A stretch of 64,000 nt of DNA from Rubrivivax gelatinosus. GTDB taxonomy: Bacteria > Pseudomonadota > Gammaproteobacteria > Burkholderiales > Burkholderiaceae_C. A model generated the notes under the pieces. The model was not told the DNA's origin, did not search any database, and was given only the letters and a program-made list of their open reading frames with translations. Location of the stretch: NCBI RefSeq assembly GCF_004340905.1, contig NZ_SLXD01000001.1, forward strand, positions 558,001 through 622,000, written 5' to 3'. The stretch's first letter is position 1, and each line of letters begins with the position of its first letter. The translations under genes and the position numbers were made by a program. Of this stretch, positions 7,832 to 16,429 are shown in pieces.

Positions 7832-10380
7832 ACGGCCCGCTCGCGAGCGAACCGGCCGACGACGGCGCGCCGCCGCGCGAGCCGCAGGCGCTGCACGCGG
7901 AGTTCGAACGCGTCTGGGGCAACCCCAAGGGCTGGCAGGCGCTGGCCGTCGTCAACCACGGCAGCATCGCGGCGCGTTTCGTCGTCACCGGCGGCGTCTT
8001 CTTCCTCATCGCCGGGCTGCTGGCGATGCTGATGCGCGCCCAGCTCGCGCAGCCCGGCCACCAGGTGCTGGGCCCCGAGGCCTATGCCCAGGCCTTCACG
8101 ATGCACGGCACGCTGATGATGTTCCTGTTCGCGGTGCCGGTGCTGCAGGGTGTGGCCGCCTGGCTGCTGCCCAAGATGCTGGGCGCACGCGACCTCGTGT
8201 TCCCGCGCCTGTCGGCCTTCGGCTACTGGTGCTACGCCTTCGGCGGCACCCTCCTGACGGCCAGCCTGCTGCTCGGCGTGGCGCCCGACGCCGGCTGGTT
8301 CCTCTACACGCCGCTGTCCTCGGGCCGGCACTCGCCGGGGCCGAACTCCGACTTCTGGCTCATCGGCGTCACCTTCGTCGAGATCTCGACGATGAGCGCG
8401 GCCATCGAGGCCACGGTGGCGATCCTGCGCACGCGCGCGGCCGGCATGTCGCTGGACCGCATGCCGATCTTCGCCTGGGCGATGCTGGTCACCTCGCTGA
8501 TGATCGTCGTCGGCTTCCCGCCGCTGATCCTGGGCTCGCTGCTGCTGGAGCTGGAGCGCGCCGCCGGCTGGGCCTTCTTCGACCCCGCGCGCGGCGGCGA
8601 CCCGCTGCTGTGGCAGCACCTGTTCTGGCTCTTCGGCCACCCCGAGGTCTACATCATCTTCCTGCCGGCCGCCGGCATCGTCTCGACGCTGGTGGCGGCG
8701 CACGCGCAGCGGCCGCTGGTGGGCTACCGCTGGGTCGTCGTGGCGATGGTCTCGACGGGTTTCCTCAGCTTCGGGCTCTGGGTGCACCACATGTTCGCGG
8801 TCGGCATCCCGGCGCTGGCGCAGGCCTTCTTCTCGGCCGCCAGCATGCTGGTCGCGATCCCGACCGGGGTGCAGGTCTTCGCCTGGATCGCCACGCTGTG
8901 GGCGGGCCGGCCGAGCGGGAACGTGCCGATGCTGTGGCTGGGCGGCTTCCTGTTCGTCTTCGTCGCCGGCGGGCTGACCGGCGTGATGCTGGCGCTGGTG
9001 CCCTTCGACTGGCAGGTGCACGACACCCACTTCGTCGTCGCGCACTTCCACTACGTGCTCGTCGGCGGGATGCTGTTCCCGCTGGTGGCGGCGCTCTACC
9101 ACTGGCTGCCGCTGGCGAGCGGGCGGCTGAGTTCGCCGCGGCTGGCGCGGCTGGGCTTCTGGCTCAGCTTCGTCGGCTTCAACGGCAGTTTCCTGGTGAT
9201 GCACTGGACCGGGCTGATGGGCATGCCGCGGCGCGTCTGGCGCTACGACGCCGGGCTGGGCTGGGATCTGCCCAACCTCGTGTCGTCGGTGTTCAGCTTC
9301 GTGATGGCCTTCGGCGTCGCCGTCGTGCTGCTGGACCTGCTGCTGCACGCGCGCCTCGGGCGCCGTGCGCCGCCCAACCCCTGGAACGCCGACACGCTGG
9401 AGTGGGCCGCCGGCATGCCGCCGCGCGCCTACAACTTCGCCAGCCTGCCGCGGCTGGCGACACGCCACCCGCTGTGGGAGCGGCCGGAACTGCTGCGCAC
9501 GATCGCCGAGGGCCGCCACGCGCTGCCGCAGGCGGCGCACGGCCGGCGCGAGACGCTGGGCTGCGACCCGCTGAACGGCCAGCCGCGCGAGGTCATCCAC
9601 CTGCCGGGCAACAGCTGGCTGCCGCTGGTGGCCGCAACCCTGCTGGCTGCGCTGTGCATCGCGCTGCTGGCCAAGCACTACAGCGCGGCGGCGCTGCTCG
9701 GGCTGGCGGCGCTCGGCGTGCTGCTGCGCTGGTCCTGGCTGAACGGCGCGCACCCGCAGGCCGTGGCCGGCGAAGCCGCCGACCTGCCGCAGGGCCTGGC
9801 GCTGCACTCCCGCACGTTCGACGGGCCCGGCCTCTGGGGCATGGGGCTCGCGCTGCTGGCCGATGCGGCGCTGTACGGCTCGCTGCTCTTCGCCTGGGCC
9901 TACCTCTGGACCGTGGCGCCGGGCTTCAAGCCGCCGGCCCAGGCGGCGCTGCCCGGCTGGGCGCTGGGCGCGGTGGCCGCGGCCTTCGGGGCCGGGCATC
10001 TGCTGCAGCGGCAGGCGGTGGCACGCCTGCGCCGGTCGATGGCCGGCCGCCTGGCCGCGACGATGGCCGCGGCGGCGGCCTGCGGCGGTGCCGGCGCCGC
10101 CGGCCTGGGTCTGCTGCTGGCGACGGCGCCGCTGCAGCCGACGACGAACGCCCACGACGCCGTCGTCGTCTTCACGCTCGGCTTCCTGCTCGTGCACGGT
10201 GTGCTGGCCGGCGTGATGTCGGCGCTGCAGGCGGCGCGCGTGCGCGCCGGCCACGTCGGCGTCGCGGCGCCCTACGAGCCGACGGTGGTGGCGCGGTTCT
10301 GGGGCTTCAGCGTGGGCGCGGCGGTGCTCGCCTGGGCCGCGCTGTCGGGGCTGCCGGCGGCCTTCGGAGGCAGCGCATGA
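7828..10380 (+). CDS. Fused cytochrome c oxidase subunits I and III
   Basis: This 850-residue protein joins the catalytic subunit I (about residues 1-590) to subunit III (about 630-850). Subunit I shows the low-spin haem His in TMHGTLMMFLF, the binuclear centre HPEVY with its cross-linked Tyr, the copper-binding HHMFAVG, and the haem ligands HDTHFVVAHFHYVL. The subunit III part begins near LALHSRTFDGPGLWGMGLALLADAAL. It reduces oxygen to water and pumps protons across the inner membrane. The GTG start overlaps the subunit II stop, and an ATGA overlap leads to the next gene. Confidence 0.93.
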   Translation: MNGPLASEPADDGAPPREPQALHAEFERVWGNPKGWQALAVVNHGSIAARFVVTGGVFFLIAGLLAMLMRAQLAQPGHQVLGPEAYAQAFTMHGTLMMFLFAVPVLQGVAAWLLPKMLGARDLVFPRLSAFGYWCYAFGGTLLTASLLLGVAPDAGWFLYTPLSSGRHSPGPNSDFWLIGVTFVEISTMSAAIEATVAILRTRAAGMSLDRMPIFAWAMLVTSLMIVVGFPPLILGSLLLELERAAGWAFFDPARGGDPLLWQHLFWLFGHPEVYIIFLPAAGIVSTLVAAHAQRPLVGYRWVVVAMVSTGFLSFGLWVHHMFAVGIPALAQAFFSAASMLVAIPTGVQVFAWIATLWAGRPSGNVPMLWLGGFLFVFVAGGLTGVMLALVPFDWQVHDTHFVVAHFHYVLVGGMLFPLVAALYHWLPLASGRLSSPRLARLGFWLSFVGFNGSFLVMHWTGLMGMPRRVWRYDAGLGWDLPNLVSSVFSFVMAFGVAVVLLDLLLHARLGRRAPPNPWNADTLEWAAGMPPRAYNFASLPRLATRHPLWERPELLRTIAEGRHALPQAAHGRRETLGCDPLNGQPREVIHLPGNSWLPLVAATLLAALCIALLAKHYSAAALLGLAALGVLLRWSWLNGAHPQAVAGEAADLPQGLALHSRTFDGPGLWGMGLALLADAALYGSLLFAWAYLWTVAPGFKPPAQAALPGWALGAVAAAFGAGHLLQRQAVARLRRSMAGRLAATMAAAAACGGAGAAGLGLLLATAPLQPTTNAHDAVVVFTLGFLLVHGVLAGVMSALQAARVRAGHVGVAAPYEPTVVARFWGFSVGAAVLAWAALSGLPAAFGGSA

Positions 10381-10721
10381 GGCTGACGGCCGACCACCCG
10401 CTGCAGCTCGTCGCCGGGCTCACGGTCTGGGCCGCCTGGTTCGTCGCCGTCTACGGCGGGCTGTCCCTGGGCTGCGCCTGGGTGCCGCCGGATCCGGCCG
10501 AGGGCGCCGCCACGGCACTCAACGCCGCACTGCTGGGCTTCAGCGTGCTGAGCTGCGCGGCGCTGGCCGCCGCTGCATGGGTCTGCGCGCGCGCAGCGCG
10601 TCGTCGCACGCAGCACGCGCGCCGCTTCGTGGCCGCGGTCTCGGCCGCGCTGTACGGCGTGGCGGCGCTGTCGACCGCCGTCATCGCGCTGCCTCTGCTG
10701 GCGCTGCCGCCATGCATCTGA
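10377..10721 (+). CDS. Small membrane protein of the oxidase cluster
   Basis: 114 residues with three predicted membrane helices. I do not recognise a named family. It is wedged between the oxidase subunit gene and the CtaG-type gene with overlaps at both ends, so it is probably a minor subunit or assembly helper of this oxidase. Confidence 0.7.
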   Translation: MRLTADHPLQLVAGLTVWAAWFVAVYGGLSLGCAWVPPDPAEGAATALNAALLGFSVLSCAALAAAAWVCARAARRRTQHARRFVAAVSAALYGVAALSTAVIALPLLALPPCI

Positions 10722-11503
10722 CGCTGCTGCTGCCGGCGCTGCTGCTGCCGGGCGCGGCGCTGGCGCACGCGCCGGGCAGCGGCGCGGAGACGCTGCTGCT
10801 GCGGCTGGCGCAGGCGCTGTTCGTCGTCAGCTGGTTCGGCTGGGCCTGGGGCGCGGCGCTGAAGCGGCCGACACCGGCGCGGCGCGCCGCGCTGCACGGC
10901 GGCATGGCGCTGGCCGGGCTGGCGCTGTTCGGGCCCTTCGACGACTGGGCGGCGCAGAGCACCAGCTGGCACATGCTGCAGCACATGCTGCTGATCGTCG
11001 GTGCGGCGCCGCTGCTGGTGCTGGCGCGGCCGCTGCCGCAGTGGCGCGCCGCCTTCGGCCATGGCACCGACCCGGCCTGGCGCGCCCTGCTGGCGCTGGC
11101 GCGCCGGCCGCTGGCCTGCGCGGCGCTGCACGGCGCGGCGATCTGGTTCTGGCACGCGCCCGCGGCCTACACCGCGGCGCTGCTCGATCCGGCGCTGCAT
11201 CTGGCCGAACACGCCAGTTTCGCCGGCAGCGCCGTGCTGTTCTGGCAGGCGGTGCTGGGCGCCGGGCGGGCACGCGTGGCGGCCGCCGGGCTGGCACTGC
11301 TGCTGACGCTGATGCACACCGGGCTGCTGGGCGCGCTGCTGACCTTCGCGCGCGAGCCGCTGTACCTGCGCGAGTCCCGCGAGCTGTGGGACCAGCAGCT
11401 GGCCGGGCTGGTGATGTGGATTCCCGGCGGCGCGGCCTACCTCGCGGCCGCAGCGGTGCTCGCGCGGCGCCTTCTGGCGCCCGGGCACCTGCAGCCGGGC
11501 TGA
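10712..11503 (+). CDS. CtaG/caa3-type cytochrome c oxidase assembly protein
   Basis: A 263-residue membrane protein with about seven helices and a signal-like N-terminus ending in ALAHAP. The pattern WHMLQHMLLIVGAAPLLVLARPLP, with two histidines, and the later WFWHAP and LHLAEHASF are typical of the caa3_CtaG family, thought to help insert copper into the oxidase. It overlaps the preceding gene by 10 bases and is the last gene of the cluster. Confidence 0.85.
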   Translation: MHLTLLLPALLLPGAALAHAPGSGAETLLLRLAQALFVVSWFGWAWGAALKRPTPARRAALHGGMALAGLALFGPFDDWAAQSTSWHMLQHMLLIVGAAPLLVLARPLPQWRAAFGHGTDPAWRALLALARRPLACAALHGAAIWFWHAPAAYTAALLDPALHLAEHASFAGSAVLFWQAVLGAGRARVAAAGLALLLTLMHTGLLGALLTFAREPLYLRESRELWDQQLAGLVMWIPGGAAYLAAAAVLARRLLAPGHLQPG

Positions 11504-11823
11504 CGTGTTGGCCCGCACCGCCCGGAGACATCCGGGGCAGCCGACCCGGCACGACGGGGGCAGACGATGGCCCACAAGATCGTGATCGACGCGGACGCGG
11601 GGCCCGTGGGCGGATCGGGTTCGGGGGGCTCGCTGGCGCATCACGCCGAGCACAGCCAGGTGCCGGCGGCGAAGTCGGTGCCGGTGCGCGTGCGGGGCAA
11701 CAGGCCGACGCTGCGCTGGCCTGCGAGCGGGGGGAAAGGTCGTGCTGATCGGGAGATCGCGGCGGCCGGTGTCGCCCGATACTCGGTGCTCCGGCCGACC
11801 GGGCCGCGCCGAGGAGAAGCAAG
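11504..11823. other. Gap between the oxidase cluster and the EAL gene
   Basis: These 320 bases hold no gene I can support. An ATG at 11567 has a G-rich upstream run and opens a frame with plausible codon use for about 45 codons, but that frame then runs antisense-like through the EAL gene. The EAL gene's ribosome binding site (GAGGAGAAG) ends about 4 bases before its start. No clear terminator or promoter was seen. Confidence 0.4.
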
Positions 11824-12603
11824 ATGCCGGATTCCGGCCATCCGGGACAGGACGGGCACTGCAGGATCTGCCGCGACGGGGAGGCCTTCGGCGCGCCGCT
11901 GGCCTTCGCGTTCCAGCCCATCGTCGACGTACCCGCACGCAGCGTGTTCGCCCACGAGGCGCTGGTACGCGGGCCCCGGGGCGAGCCGGCGGCCAGCGTG
12001 CTGGCGCAGGTCGACGACCGCAACCGCTACGCCTTCGACCAGCGATGCCGGCGCGACGCGATCGCCGCCGCGGCCCGCCTGGGGCTGAGCGAGCGGCTGT
12101 CGATCAACTTCATGCCCAACGCGATCTACCGTGCCTCGGCCTGCATCCAGGCCACGCTGCGCGCGGCCGACGCCTGCGGCTTCCCGCTCGACCGCATCAT
12201 GTTCGAGATCACCGAGACCGAGCGCGTTCGCGACGTCGCCCACCTGGTCGAGATCGTCACCGAGTACCGGCGGCTGGGCTTCCTGACTGCGCTGGACGAC
12301 TTCGGCGCCGGCTATTCCGGCCTGAACCTGCTGGCCGCGTTCGAGCCCGACATCGTCAAGCTCGACATGGACCTCACGCGCGCGCTGGACAGCCGGCCGC
12401 GCTCGCGCGTGATCGTGCAGTCGCTGGTGCGGCTGTGCGAGGAGCTGGGCATCGCCGTGATCGCCGAAGGCGTGGAAACGGCCGGCGAGCGCGACGCGCT
12501 GCTGGACTGCGGTATCACCCGCATGCAGGGCTGGCTGTTCGCGCGCGCGGCCTTCGACGCGCTGGTGCAGCCCGACCCCGGCGCCTGGGGCGCCGCGCGC
12601 TGA
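11824..12603 (+). CDS. EAL-domain cyclic di-GMP phosphodiesterase
   Basis: A 259-residue, nearly stand-alone EAL domain that should hydrolyse cyclic di-GMP to pGpG in the cytoplasm. The catalytic signature is complete: EALVR at 45-49, INFMPN, FEITET, DDFGAGYS, IVKLDMDL, and AEGVE near the end. No GGDEF, PAS or membrane segment is attached; the short N-terminus has a CRIC pair that might bind metal. A good ribosome binding site precedes the ATG. Its 3' end lies opposite an extension of the rhombosortase frame. Confidence 0.92.
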   Translation: MPDSGHPGQDGHCRICRDGEAFGAPLAFAFQPIVDVPARSVFAHEALVRGPRGEPAASVLAQVDDRNRYAFDQRCRRDAIAAAARLGLSERLSINFMPNAIYRASACIQATLRAADACGFPLDRIMFEITETERVRDVAHLVEIVTEYRRLGFLTALDDFGAGYSGLNLLAAFEPDIVKLDMDLTRALDSRPRSRVIVQSLVRLCEELGIAVIAEGVETAGERDALLDCGITRMQGWLFARAAFDALVQPDPGAWGAAR

Positions 12604-13181
12604 TCGCGGCCCTCAGACCGGTCGCGGCGCCGCCTGCGGGTTCGGAGCGTGGCACGCATCACGGCCGCCAGCGCCAGCCCGGCCAAGACACCGAGCAGGT
12701 GCTGCGACACCAGCACCGGTGCGCCGATCAGCTCGGCACTGCCGGCGGCCGGCCCCCACGCGAGTTCGACCAGGACCTTGGCGATGGCCGCCAGGCCCAG
12801 CAGCCGCGTCACCGGTTGCTGGGTCCGATCGGCGGCGAGCAGCACCGCGATCCCGTGCAGCGGGCCCGACAGGCCCGCCGCCCAGGCGTGCCGCGCCAGC
12901 AGGTGCTCGCCGAGCATCACCATCAGCGCCAGCAGCGGCAACGCGGCCAGCAGCCGCAGCCGTGCGGCGGGCGTGGCCAGGGCGACGAGCAGCAGCAGCG
13001 CGCCGAGGTCCAGCGCCCAGTGCGCGGCATTGGTGTGCACGAAGGCGCCGCTGGCCAGGCGCCACCACTGCCCGGCGTCGACCGCGGCGCGTACGTAGCC
13101 CGCCGCGTGCGGCCCGGCGGCGGTGGCCAGCACCGAGAGCGCCAGCCAGGCCGCCAGCAGCGCGGCCGCGCGGGCGTTCAC
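12312..13181 (-). CDS. Rhombosortase-type rhomboid protease with a long C-terminal extension
   Basis: 289 residues from a GTG start that overlaps the protease stop. Residues 1-180 form a small rhomboid with the catalytic Ser105 in GLSGPLHG, His161 in SQHLLG, and NAAHWALD in an early helix. This GLSGPLHG form is typical of rhombosortases, which process GlyGly-CTERM proteins. The usual length is near 190 residues. The last 100 residues read antisense to the EAL gene, are Ser- and Arg-rich and look non-coding in composition. A lost stop or frameshift near 12610 is likely. The protease next door has the expected substrate tail. Confidence 0.82.
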   Translation of the reverse strand: MNARAAALLAAWLALSVLATAAGPHAAGYVRAAVDAGQWWRLASGAFVHTNAAHWALDLGALLLLVALATPAARLRLLAALPLLALMVMLGEHLLARHAWAAGLSGPLHGIAVLLAADRTQQPVTRLLGLAAIAKVLVELAWGPAAGSAELIGAPVLVSQHLLGVLAGLALAAVMRATLRTRRRRRDRSEGRDQRAAPQAPGSGCTSASKAARANSQPCMRVIPQSSSASRSPAVSTPSAITAMPSSSHSRTSDCTITRERGRLSSARVRSMSSLTMSGSNAASRFRPE

Positions 13182-15208
13182 CGCGCGGCGCGACGCCAGA
13201 CCAGGCCCAGGGCGAGCGCCAGCAGCGCGCTCCAGTGCAGCGCGCCGCCGCCGCCTCCGCCGTCCTCGTCGGCCGTCGAGCTGCTGCCGGCGGCGGACAC
13301 GGTCAGCGTCACCGTGACCTGCGTCGCGTCGGAGACGTCGGCATCGGCGTCGTCGCTGACCGCCAGCACCACCGAGTACGTGCCTTCGACCGGGTTGTCC
13401 CAGCCGAGCACGTTGTCGCTCACCGTCATGCCGCTCGGTCCGCTGACCAGCGTGAAGTAGACGGTGTCGCCGTCGGCGTCGCTGCCTTCGAGCTCGGTGC
13501 TGAAGGCGGTGCCGGCGGTGGCCGTCCAGCGGTCGGGCAGGTCGGCGGTCGCCGGGTTGTTGACGCTGACGGTCCAGCTGCTCGAGCCGCTCTGGCCCGC
13601 CGAGGACGTGACCACGACCTTGAAGACCATCGGCGTGCCCTTGGTCGCCGGTGCGGTGAACGACAGGCTGGACGTCGCCGCGCCGTTCAGCGTCACGCTG
13701 GGGCCGGAGACCTGGGTCCAGGCGTAGCTGTAGCCGGAGTCCACGCCCGACACGCTGGCCGTCAGCGTCACGGTGGCCGAACCGGCGACGACGCTGGAGC
13801 CCGAGATCGTGACCACCGGCGTCTGCAGCGCGGCCACCGCCGCCTGGGCGTCGAGCATGCCGGCGCCGCACTGGCCCGCGTTGTTGGCGCAATAGGTGCC
13901 GGACGGGTGGCTGGCGGCAGTCGACACCAGCAGCGAGCGCACTTGGGCCGGGGTCAGCGAGTCGTCGACGGCCAGCAGCAGCGCCGCCGCCGCCGCGACG
14001 TGCGGCGTCGCCGCCGAGGTGCCGGCGAAGCCGGTCAGCTCGCTCATCGTGCCGGCGCTGCGCGTGCCGGTGTTGCCGATCGTGTAGGTGGCGCGGCTGT
14101 CGCAGCTCGTCAGCAGCATGCAGGACCCGCCGCCGGGCGCGGTCAGCGTCACGTCGGCCGAGTGGTTGGAATAGGACGCGAGGTCGCCGCCGACGGTGTG
14201 CGCGCCGACCGCGATGACGTCACTGCAGTTGGCCGGCGCGCCGACCGAGGTCGCGCCGTCGTTGCCCGCGGCGACGACGACCACCGCCTGGCGCGAGACG
14301 GCTTCGTCGACCGCCTCCTGCAGGTAGGCGTAGCAGCTGGTGCCGGCCTCGGCGCCCAGGCTCAGGTTGATGACGCGCGCCGGCGTGGTGTTCGTCGGCA
14401 CGCCGGAGACGCTGCCGCCGGCGGACCAGACCACGGCGTCGGCGACGTCCGAGAGGTAGCCGCCGCAGCGGCCGAGCGCACGGGCGTGCAGGATGCGCGC
14501 GTGGTTGGCGGCGCCGCCGGCGACGCCGTAGGCGTTGTTGGCCTCGGCGGCGATCAGGCCGGCGACGCCGGTGGCGTGCCAGGACGAGTCCGTGCCTTCG
14601 TCGTCGCAGTAGTCGCCGACGTCGGTCGGGTCGGCGTCGCGGCCGTCGCCGTCGCCGGCCATCGTGCTGTCGGAGATGAAGTCGTAGCCGCCGATCTGGT
14701 TGCTCGTCAGGTCCGGGTGGGCGAGCAGGCCGGTGTCGACGACGGCGACGACGATGCGGCTGCTGCTCGACGGCCAGGCCGCGAAGAGGTTGGCGGCGCC
14801 GGTGAAGCTGGAGCTTTCGCGCAGGCTCCACTGCGACGAGGCGTAGGTGTCCGACGGCAGCGCCGTGGCCTTCACGCGCACGTCGGGCAAGGCGTAGGCG
14901 ACGCTGGCGTCGGCGGCGACACGCGCCGCCACCTGCCGCGCGCGCGCCAGCGTCAGCGGCGCCGCCAGGGTGTAGACGGTGGCGCCGGTGGCCGTCTGGC
15001 GCAGCGCCGACAGCTCGACGCCGGCCGCCTCGGCGAGCGCCTTGACGCGCGTGCGGGCACGTTCGGTCGAAGCGGCCAGGGCCTGGGTCTTGTACTTGAC
15101 GACGAGGCGGGTGGTGGTGTCGGCCGTGGAGGCGGCACGAGCCGGCAGCGCCAGCCAGGCCGAGCCCGCCAGCGCCATGGCCAGAAGCGGTGTGAAGAGT
15201 TGACGCAT
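13178..15208 (-). CDS. Secreted S8 subtilisin-like protease with GlyGly-CTERM tail
   Basis: 676 residues: a signal peptide (ends near ARAAS), an inhibitor-like propeptide to about 118, and a peptidase S8 domain with Asp158 (VVDTG), His211 (SSWHATG), oxyanion Asn315 (AAGND) and Ser398 (GTSAATPHV). Two Ig/PKD-like beta domains follow from about 470 to 640. The C-terminus has a run of six glycines at 650-655, a hydrophobic helix and a basic end (WRRAAR), which is a GlyGly-CTERM sorting signal. It should be secreted, probably by the type II route, and cut by the adjacent rhombosortase. Confidence 0.93.
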   Translation of the reverse strand: MRQLFTPLLAMALAGSAWLALPARAASTADTTTRLVVKYKTQALAASTERARTRVKALAEAAGVELSALRQTATGATVYTLAAPLTLARARQVAARVAADASVAYALPDVRVKATALPSDTYASSQWSLRESSSFTGAANLFAAWPSSSSRIVVAVVDTGLLAHPDLTSNQIGGYDFISDSTMAGDGDGRDADPTDVGDYCDDEGTDSSWHATGVAGLIAAEANNAYGVAGGAANHARILHARALGRCGGYLSDVADAVVWSAGGSVSGVPTNTTPARVINLSLGAEAGTSCYAYLQEAVDEAVSRQAVVVVAAGNDGATSVGAPANCSDVIAVGAHTVGGDLASYSNHSADVTLTAPGGGSCMLLTSCDSRATYTIGNTGTRSAGTMSELTGFAGTSAATPHVAAAAALLLAVDDSLTPAQVRSLLVSTAASHPSGTYCANNAGQCGAGMLDAQAAVAALQTPVVTISGSSVVAGSATVTLTASVSGVDSGYSYAWTQVSGPSVTLNGAATSSLSFTAPATKGTPMVFKVVVTSSAGQSGSSSWTVSVNNPATADLPDRWTATAGTAFSTELEGSDADGDTVYFTLVSGPSGMTVSDNVLGWDNPVEGTYSVVLAVSDDADADVSDATQVTVTLTVSAAGSSSTADEDGGGGGGALHWSALLALALGLVWRRAAR

Positions 15209-15506
15209 CGAAGGTCCTGCGGGTCCCGCGCACGCACGGACGGCGTCGCGCTGGGCGTCTATTCGACGGGCAGGCGCCAGCGCTTGAGCCTTCGGACGCC
15301 CGCCTTTTCGCAGCTTTGCCGGGCGTCAACTTCGGACATCGAGACCACCGGTCGATCGCAAGGCACGGGCCGCGCGCCGAAACGTCTCTGCGGCCCTCGA
15401 TGCGGGCGCGTTTTCACCAATTTGCGATGTTGATGCAGCTCAAACAGTCCATAGGGGCCCAGCCTAGAGTGACTTCGTCCAACAAACCGAACCGGAGTCC
15501 AATACA

Positions 15507-16280
15507 GTGGACCACAAGACCAGCAAAGTCCCGTCGCTGCAGCGCGCGATGGCGATCCTGGATCACATCGCCGAGAAGGGCGCGAGCCAGGGCAGCGCCC
15601 TCGTTCCCGTCCTCAACGCGCCCAAGAGTTCGGTCTATGTGCTGCTGGACGAGCTGAAGAAGCTGCGCCTGCTCTCCCAGGGGCCCGACGGCCTGTACCG
15701 GCTCGGCATCAAGCTGATCGAGCTCGGCGAGCAGGCGGCAGGCCAGCTGGACCTGCGCGAACTGGCCCGGCCCCATCTGGTCGAGCTGATGCAGGACACG
15801 GGGCTGCTCTGCCACCTGGGCGTCATCGAAGGCGACGCCGCGTACTACATCCTCAAGGTCGAGTCGCCGGGGACCATCCGGGTGCGCTCCTGGGAAGGCA
15901 AGCGGCTGTCGCTGTACAGCTCCGGCCTGGGCAAGTGCCTGCTCGCCTGGACCGACAAGGACAAGCAGAACCAGCTGATCGGCAATCTGCAGTTCGTGCG
16001 CGCCACGCCGCAGACCATCACCAGCGTCGCCGAACTCGACGCCGCGCTGCGCCAGATCCGGGCGCGCGGCTGGAGCTACGACGACCGCGAGGATCTGGAG
16101 GAGATCCGCTGCGTCGCCTGTCCCGTCTTCGACGCCAGCGGAAACATCGCCGCCGCGATCTCGGCCGTCGGCACGACGCTGCAGATCGACGAACACAAGC
16201 TGCCCACGATCTCGGCCCAGGTCATGAAGACCGCGGCGCGGATCTCGGGCGAACTGGGCTACGTGCCCGCCAAGGTTTAG
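15507..16280 (+). CDS. IclR-family regulator of the rhamnonate operon (RhmR-like)
   Basis: 257 residues from a GTG start. An N-terminal winged helix (SLQRAMAILDHIAEKG, APKSSVYVLLDELKKLRLL) is followed by an IclR effector domain (GKCLLAW, CPVFDASGNIAAAIS). In E. coli the rhmDTA genes also sit beside an IclR-type gene (yfaX/rhmR). It is transcribed in the same direction as the catabolic genes and divergently from the S8 protease, so the 298-base gap before it must contain both promoters. The effector is probably rhamnonate or its dehydration product. Confidence 0.9.
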   Translation: MDHKTSKVPSLQRAMAILDHIAEKGASQGSALVPVLNAPKSSVYVLLDELKKLRLLSQGPDGLYRLGIKLIELGEQAAGQLDLRELARPHLVELMQDTGLLCHLGVIEGDAAYYILKVESPGTIRVRSWEGKRLSLYSSGLGKCLLAWTDKDKQNQLIGNLQFVRATPQTITSVAELDAALRQIRARGWSYDDREDLEEIRCVACPVFDASGNIAAAISAVGTTLQIDEHKLPTISAQVMKTAARISGELGYVPAKV

Positions 16281-16283
16281 TCG

Positions 16284-16318
16284 CCCGCGGTACTGGCCAC
16301 ACCGCGGGGGACTCTTTT
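16284..16318 (+). terminator. Possible terminator or attenuator after the IclR gene
   Basis: A 7-bp stem (CCCGCGG with CCGCGGG) with an 11-base loop lies 4 bases past the IclR stop and is followed by GGACTCTTTT. It would separate regulator and catabolic gene expression. Confidence 0.5.
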
Positions 16319-16429
16319 CGAGTCGACACGAGCACGCCGACAGCGGGCAGGCGCCAGGCGCCGCGAGCACCGCCTCTTCAAAGAATGCCTCGAACGACTC
16401 CGTACCGACGCAACTGAAGCAGGAACAAG

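Noticed and set aside
7708-10254. 848-codon minus-strand open frame opposite oxidase subunit I-III
   Set aside because: Gln/Arg/His-rich antisense frame; the plus strand has all haem and copper ligands.
11567-12088. Open frame starting MAHKIVIDADAG before and into the EAL gene
   Set aside because: The first part looks plausible, but it becomes shadow-like and overlaps the EAL gene for 265 bases; no family match, so not annotated.
12719-15433. 904-codon plus-strand open frame opposite the S8 protease
   Set aside because: It is low-complexity Arg/Val/Gly-rich shadow of a gene with full catalytic triad and sorting tail on the other strand.
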